Under the pieces are notes generated by a model. The model saw only the letters and a list, made by a program, of their open reading frames with translations, had not been told where the DNA came from and did no database searches. A DNA stretch of 64,000 nucleotides from Candidatus Pelagisphaera phototrophica. Its GTDB lineage: Bacteria > Verrucomicrobiota > Verrucomicrobiia > Opitutales > Opitutaceae. The stretch covers positions 2,418,001-2,482,000 of the forward strand of contig NZ_CP076039.1 of assembly GCF_014529625.1 (NCBI RefSeq). Reading direction: 5' to 3'. Position numbers and translations under genes: made by a program. The stretch's first letter is position 1. Each line of letters starts with the position of its first letter. Positions 61,508-64,000 of this stretch are shown here, one piece after another.

Positions 61508-62581
61508 ATGATGAGTTTTGGGAATCCTGTTGGGCAGCGACTATTCGTAATCGGTCAAAACTCTGGCCTCACGAACTTCGTAAAGAGATTGAGGCTTTTG
61601 ATTGTTACCACCTCAGTCCTACTAGCTATTTGTTTATCGAGTTCACACGCGATGCCTGAGTCAGCATCTGATCAGAGATCTCCGATCCCAGTAGTGGTTC
61701 AGTTTGATTGGATTTTTAATGCCCAGTTTGCTGGATTTTATCAAGGAATTGAACAAGGCTTTTTTCTCGATCAGGGTCTTCGACTCGAACTACGAGGAGG
61801 CGTTACCACCGCAAATACGGTTTCGGCAACAGTTGAGGTTCCAGGCCTCAGTATTGGTTCCACAGAAAGCAATGTTTTAATTGCTGAAGTTGCCGAGGGA
61901 GCGGATGTAGTTGCTCTAGGAACAATGTTTCAGGATAGCCCGATGGGTTGGATGTACATCAAAGGAGGAAACATTAGTAAATTTTCGGATCTTGCGGATC
62001 GGCGAATAGGAATCCATTCTGATGGTGCTAGAGTGATTGAGCTTCTTTTACGGGAAGCCGGTGCGGACACCTCCGAACTTGACACGTTTAAGGCATCCCA
62101 CGACCCCCAGCCGTTGTTAGACGGGAAGCTCGACGCCCTTCAATGTTATTACATCGATGAATTTGTAAAGCTGCAGAAAATGGTCGGAGACAGGGCTGGA
62201 ATATTTTTGGCACGAGATCATGGCTATAAAGCTTACTCGCAGGTCATGTTTACTGAACGGAAGACGGCTTTGGCGAAATCCTCAAACCTCCGCGGATTTC
62301 TGAAAGCAGCTAAGCTTGGATGGGCTTACGCCTTTGATAATCCAGAGGAGACGATCGACTTGATTTTGGAGAAATACAATCCATCACTAGATCGCGATTA
62401 CCAACTTCGCTCATTGGCAAAGATTAGAGAGCTAATGGAGCCTGAATCCGGCTCACTTTTTCGCCCCATGAGCCCAGACCTTCTAGAAAACGGGCAATCA
62501 AGACTTTTAGAGCATGGATTGATATCAGACTCGATTTCAATAAAAGATCTTTTGAGCCAGCAATTTCTTCCGCATGACTAA
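61508..62581 (+). CDS. Second THI5/NMT1-like substrate-binding protein
   Basis: The open frame begins at 61472; the ATG pair at 61508-61511 leaves more room for the divergent promoter, and a hydrophobic export segment (LLIVTTSVLLAICLSSSHA) follows. The mature protein has the family pattern VVVQFDWIFNAQFAGFYQGIEQ, GVTTANTVSATVEVPGLSIGST and ISKFSDLADRRIGIHSDGA. It has no lipobox cysteine, so it should be soluble in the periplasm, unlike the lipoprotein at 57248. No permease or ATPase accompanies it. The amidohydrolase follows after 11 bases, so the two are one unit. Confidence 0.85.
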   Translation: MMSFGNPVGQRLFVIGQNSGLTNFVKRLRLLIVTTSVLLAICLSSSHAMPESASDQRSPIPVVVQFDWIFNAQFAGFYQGIEQGFFLDQGLRLELRGGVTTANTVSATVEVPGLSIGSTESNVLIAEVAEGADVVALGTMFQDSPMGWMYIKGGNISKFSDLADRRIGIHSDGARVIELLLREAGADTSELDTFKASHDPQPLLDGKLDALQCYYIDEFVKLQKMVGDRAGIFLARDHGYKAYSQVMFTERKTALAKSSNLRGFLKAAKLGWAYAFDNPEETIDLILEKYNPSLDRDYQLRSLAKIRELMEPESGSLFRPMSPDLLENGQSRLLEHGLISDSISIKDLLSQQFLPHD

Positions 62582-62592
62582 GACAAGATAAC

Positions 62593-63894
62593 ATGCCCGA
62601 AACTTTCATACTTCGTAACGCAGCAATTCCAAAATCATTGCTTGCCAATTCAATCGGATCTGAAGGGGCGGCCAGGGAAGCTGAGATTTTAATCCGAGAC
62701 CTGGAAATTTCGGATACACTTATAACAGCGATCGCAGCTCCTGGTGTAATCAATGCAACTGATGGTGTTAAAGTTAAAGATCTGAGTAACAGAATCGTTT
62801 TACCAGGATTTATAGATTCTCATGTTCACTTGGACAAAGCATTCACATGGGATCGGGCACCCAACGTCAGGGGAGAATTTTGGGATGCTATCGATTTATT
62901 GTCTAGAGATAGATTTAACTGGACAACTGAAGACCTCTACCGCCGAGGAGACTTCGCCCTTAGATGTGCTGAATCCCACGGCACGGTTGCCATGCGAACC
63001 CATTTAGATGTCGGGCGAGATTTCGGGGAAAATAGCTACGAAGCCATGAGGGCTTTGAGCGAGCGTTGGTCAGGCCGGATTCAACTACAGACTGTCAGTC
63101 TATGTGGCATTGAACTTTACATGGAGCCAATCGGACAAGAAATCGCTGAGAAGTCCCTAAATTTTCCCAAAGCATTGTTGGGCGGGATGCCTCAGATGGG
63201 GCCAAATTTGGACGCAGAATTGGATTATTTTTTTGATTTGGCTGCCGAGTTGGGATTAGGCGTTGATTTACATGTCGACGAGAATGGGTTGGCAGAAGCT
63301 GAATGCGTCCGGCGCATCGCAAAAACCATCCTGAAAAAAGATTTTTCGCTCCCTGTAACCTGCGGCCATGTTTGCAGCTTAGCCATTCAGGATGAAAGCC
63401 GAGCGAATTCGACGATAGACCTTATTAAAGAAGCCGGAGTGCAAATCGTATCCTTGCCGATGTGCAATATGTATTTACAAGATAGGCGGGTAGCAAAGGA
63501 CTCCGCTCGAGCAACTCCTCGGTGGAGAGGCGTGACTTTGTTGCATGAGCTGGAAACCGCGGGAGTTCCACTAGCCTGTGCAAGTGATAACGTTCGAGAC
63601 GCCTTTTATGCGTGGGGAGATTTCGATATGTTTGAGGTATTGGTTCAAAGCATCCGCATTGCTCATTTAGACATGAAGCTTAATGCAGCGACTAGAATGG
63701 TTACTTCGGGGCCAGCAGATATAATGGGGTTAGAAGGTATGGGACGAGTCGAGGAAGGTTCCGATGCCCGCTTGGTAGTTTTTGACAGTAGAAGTTTTAA
63801 TGAACTGCTCGCTCGCCCTGCACAGAAAAGAGAATTGATAGGTTTCCACTCTGAAGCGAAAGAGACCCCAGACTACGAGGAGCTCCAGCACTAG
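62593..63894 (+). CDS. Cytosine-deaminase-like amidohydrolase
   Basis: 433 residues, cytoplasmic. The metal site is typical of the cytosine deaminase/AtzC branch of the amidohydrolase superfamily: FIDSHVHLDKAF (His77, His79), MRTHLDV, VDLHVDENGLAE, TCGHVCSLA and the late metal aspartate in CASDNVRDAFYAWGD. Members deaminate cytosine, isoguanine and related N-heterocycles, or open such rings. It is the likely first enzyme on the compound bound by the upstream protein and taken up by the ABC transporter. The actual substrate cannot be told. Confidence 0.9.
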   Translation: MPETFILRNAAIPKSLLANSIGSEGAAREAEILIRDLEISDTLITAIAAPGVINATDGVKVKDLSNRIVLPGFIDSHVHLDKAFTWDRAPNVRGEFWDAIDLLSRDRFNWTTEDLYRRGDFALRCAESHGTVAMRTHLDVGRDFGENSYEAMRALSERWSGRIQLQTVSLCGIELYMEPIGQEIAEKSLNFPKALLGGMPQMGPNLDAELDYFFDLAAELGLGVDLHVDENGLAEAECVRRIAKTILKKDFSLPVTCGHVCSLAIQDESRANSTIDLIKEAGVQIVSLPMCNMYLQDRRVAKDSARATPRWRGVTLLHELETAGVPLACASDNVRDAFYAWGDFDMFEVLVQSIRIAHLDMKLNAATRMVTSGPADIMGLEGMGRVEEGSDARLVVFDSRSFNELLARPAQKRELIGFHSEAKETPDYEELQH

Positions 63895-63933
63895 GATGGC
63901 TCGTTTTTGGCAGGAATACTGCTCGCCGAATTT

Positions 63934-64000
63934 ATGCAAATTATAAGATTAACAAAAATCGCTCTGGTTTTTTCTGTAGCGTTACTACTTTTTCTGATCG
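63934..64000 (+). CDS. Start of a DUF2165-like small membrane protein (cut by window edge)
   Basis: The last 67 bases open MQIIRLTKIALVFSVALLL, a basic start followed by a membrane helix, as in DUF2165 proteins. Only about 22 codons are available, so the assignment is weak. It is 39 bases past the amidohydrolase gene in the same direction and may belong to the same unit. Confidence 0.4.
   Translation, partial: MQIIRLTKIALVFSVALLLFLI

Overview
The window looks like a chromosome segment from a marine, polysaccharide-degrading member of the Verrucomicrobiota, most likely class Opitutae. This is inference from gene content, not from a marker gene. The first TonB-dependent receptor has the N-terminal pattern (ELSPF, then TLAGTR and DLRD) I associate with Opitutae. 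There are four intact sulfatases and one dead one, a sialidase, a remnant of a planctomycete/verrucomicrobial cytochrome (PSCyt1-type), a TtpC-type TonB operon with a DUF3450 protein, and few strong Shine-Dalgarno sites. No rRNA, tRNA, CRISPR array, transposase or phage gene was found.

Bases 1-26000 are mostly core genes in small operons: the start of hisG, an orphan OmpR-type regulator, a membrane ClpP-like protease homologue, hemF-hemE, a six-gene TonB energy-transduction operon (DUF3450, TtpC, ExbB, ExbD, TonB, TPR; minus strand), a CpxP/Spy-like protein, rsmG, an SNF2 helicase, rarD, a TatD nuclease, a flavin reductase, an LptF/LptG permease, rlmN, metF, a SUI1-type factor, and sucA-sucB. 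The sucB product lacks the usual E3-binding domain.

Bases 26000-48950 are accessory and partly decaying. A working sugar module is visible: a sulfatase without a signal peptide beside a sugar-porter MFS transporter, a zinc dehydrogenase, an RbsB/RbsA/RbsC-type ABC importer with an L-fucose-mutarotase-like FucU, three exported sulfatases, a sialidase and a LarA-type racemase. I infer that it takes up and breaks down a sulfated, probably fucose-containing glycan. Between these genes lie several broken ones: a bacterial-PH protein with a one-base frameshift, a truncated PGPGW-type membrane protein, a cyclic-nucleotide-binding protein with stops, a PSCyt1 fragment, a sulfatase with two internal stops, a C-terminal fragment, and an AraC regulator with a stop and frameshift. 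A 219-bp element with 13-bp terminal inverted repeats and a REP-like inverted-repeat cluster also lie here.

Bases 48950-64000 hold two large TonB-dependent receptors, a secreted ADP-ribosylglycohydrolase-like protein, and a compact locus of a THI5/NMT1-type ABC transporter, a flavin-dependent oxidoreductase, a second THI5/NMT1-like binding protein and a cytosine-deaminase-like amidohydrolase. This last locus reads as an uptake and degradation route for a small nitrogen heterocycle whose identity I cannot tell. It is the best candidate for an undescribed system. The receptor at 48952 is preceded by two tandem CCCTTG-N9-CAAGGG palindromes centred 31 bp apart, which look like a double operator.
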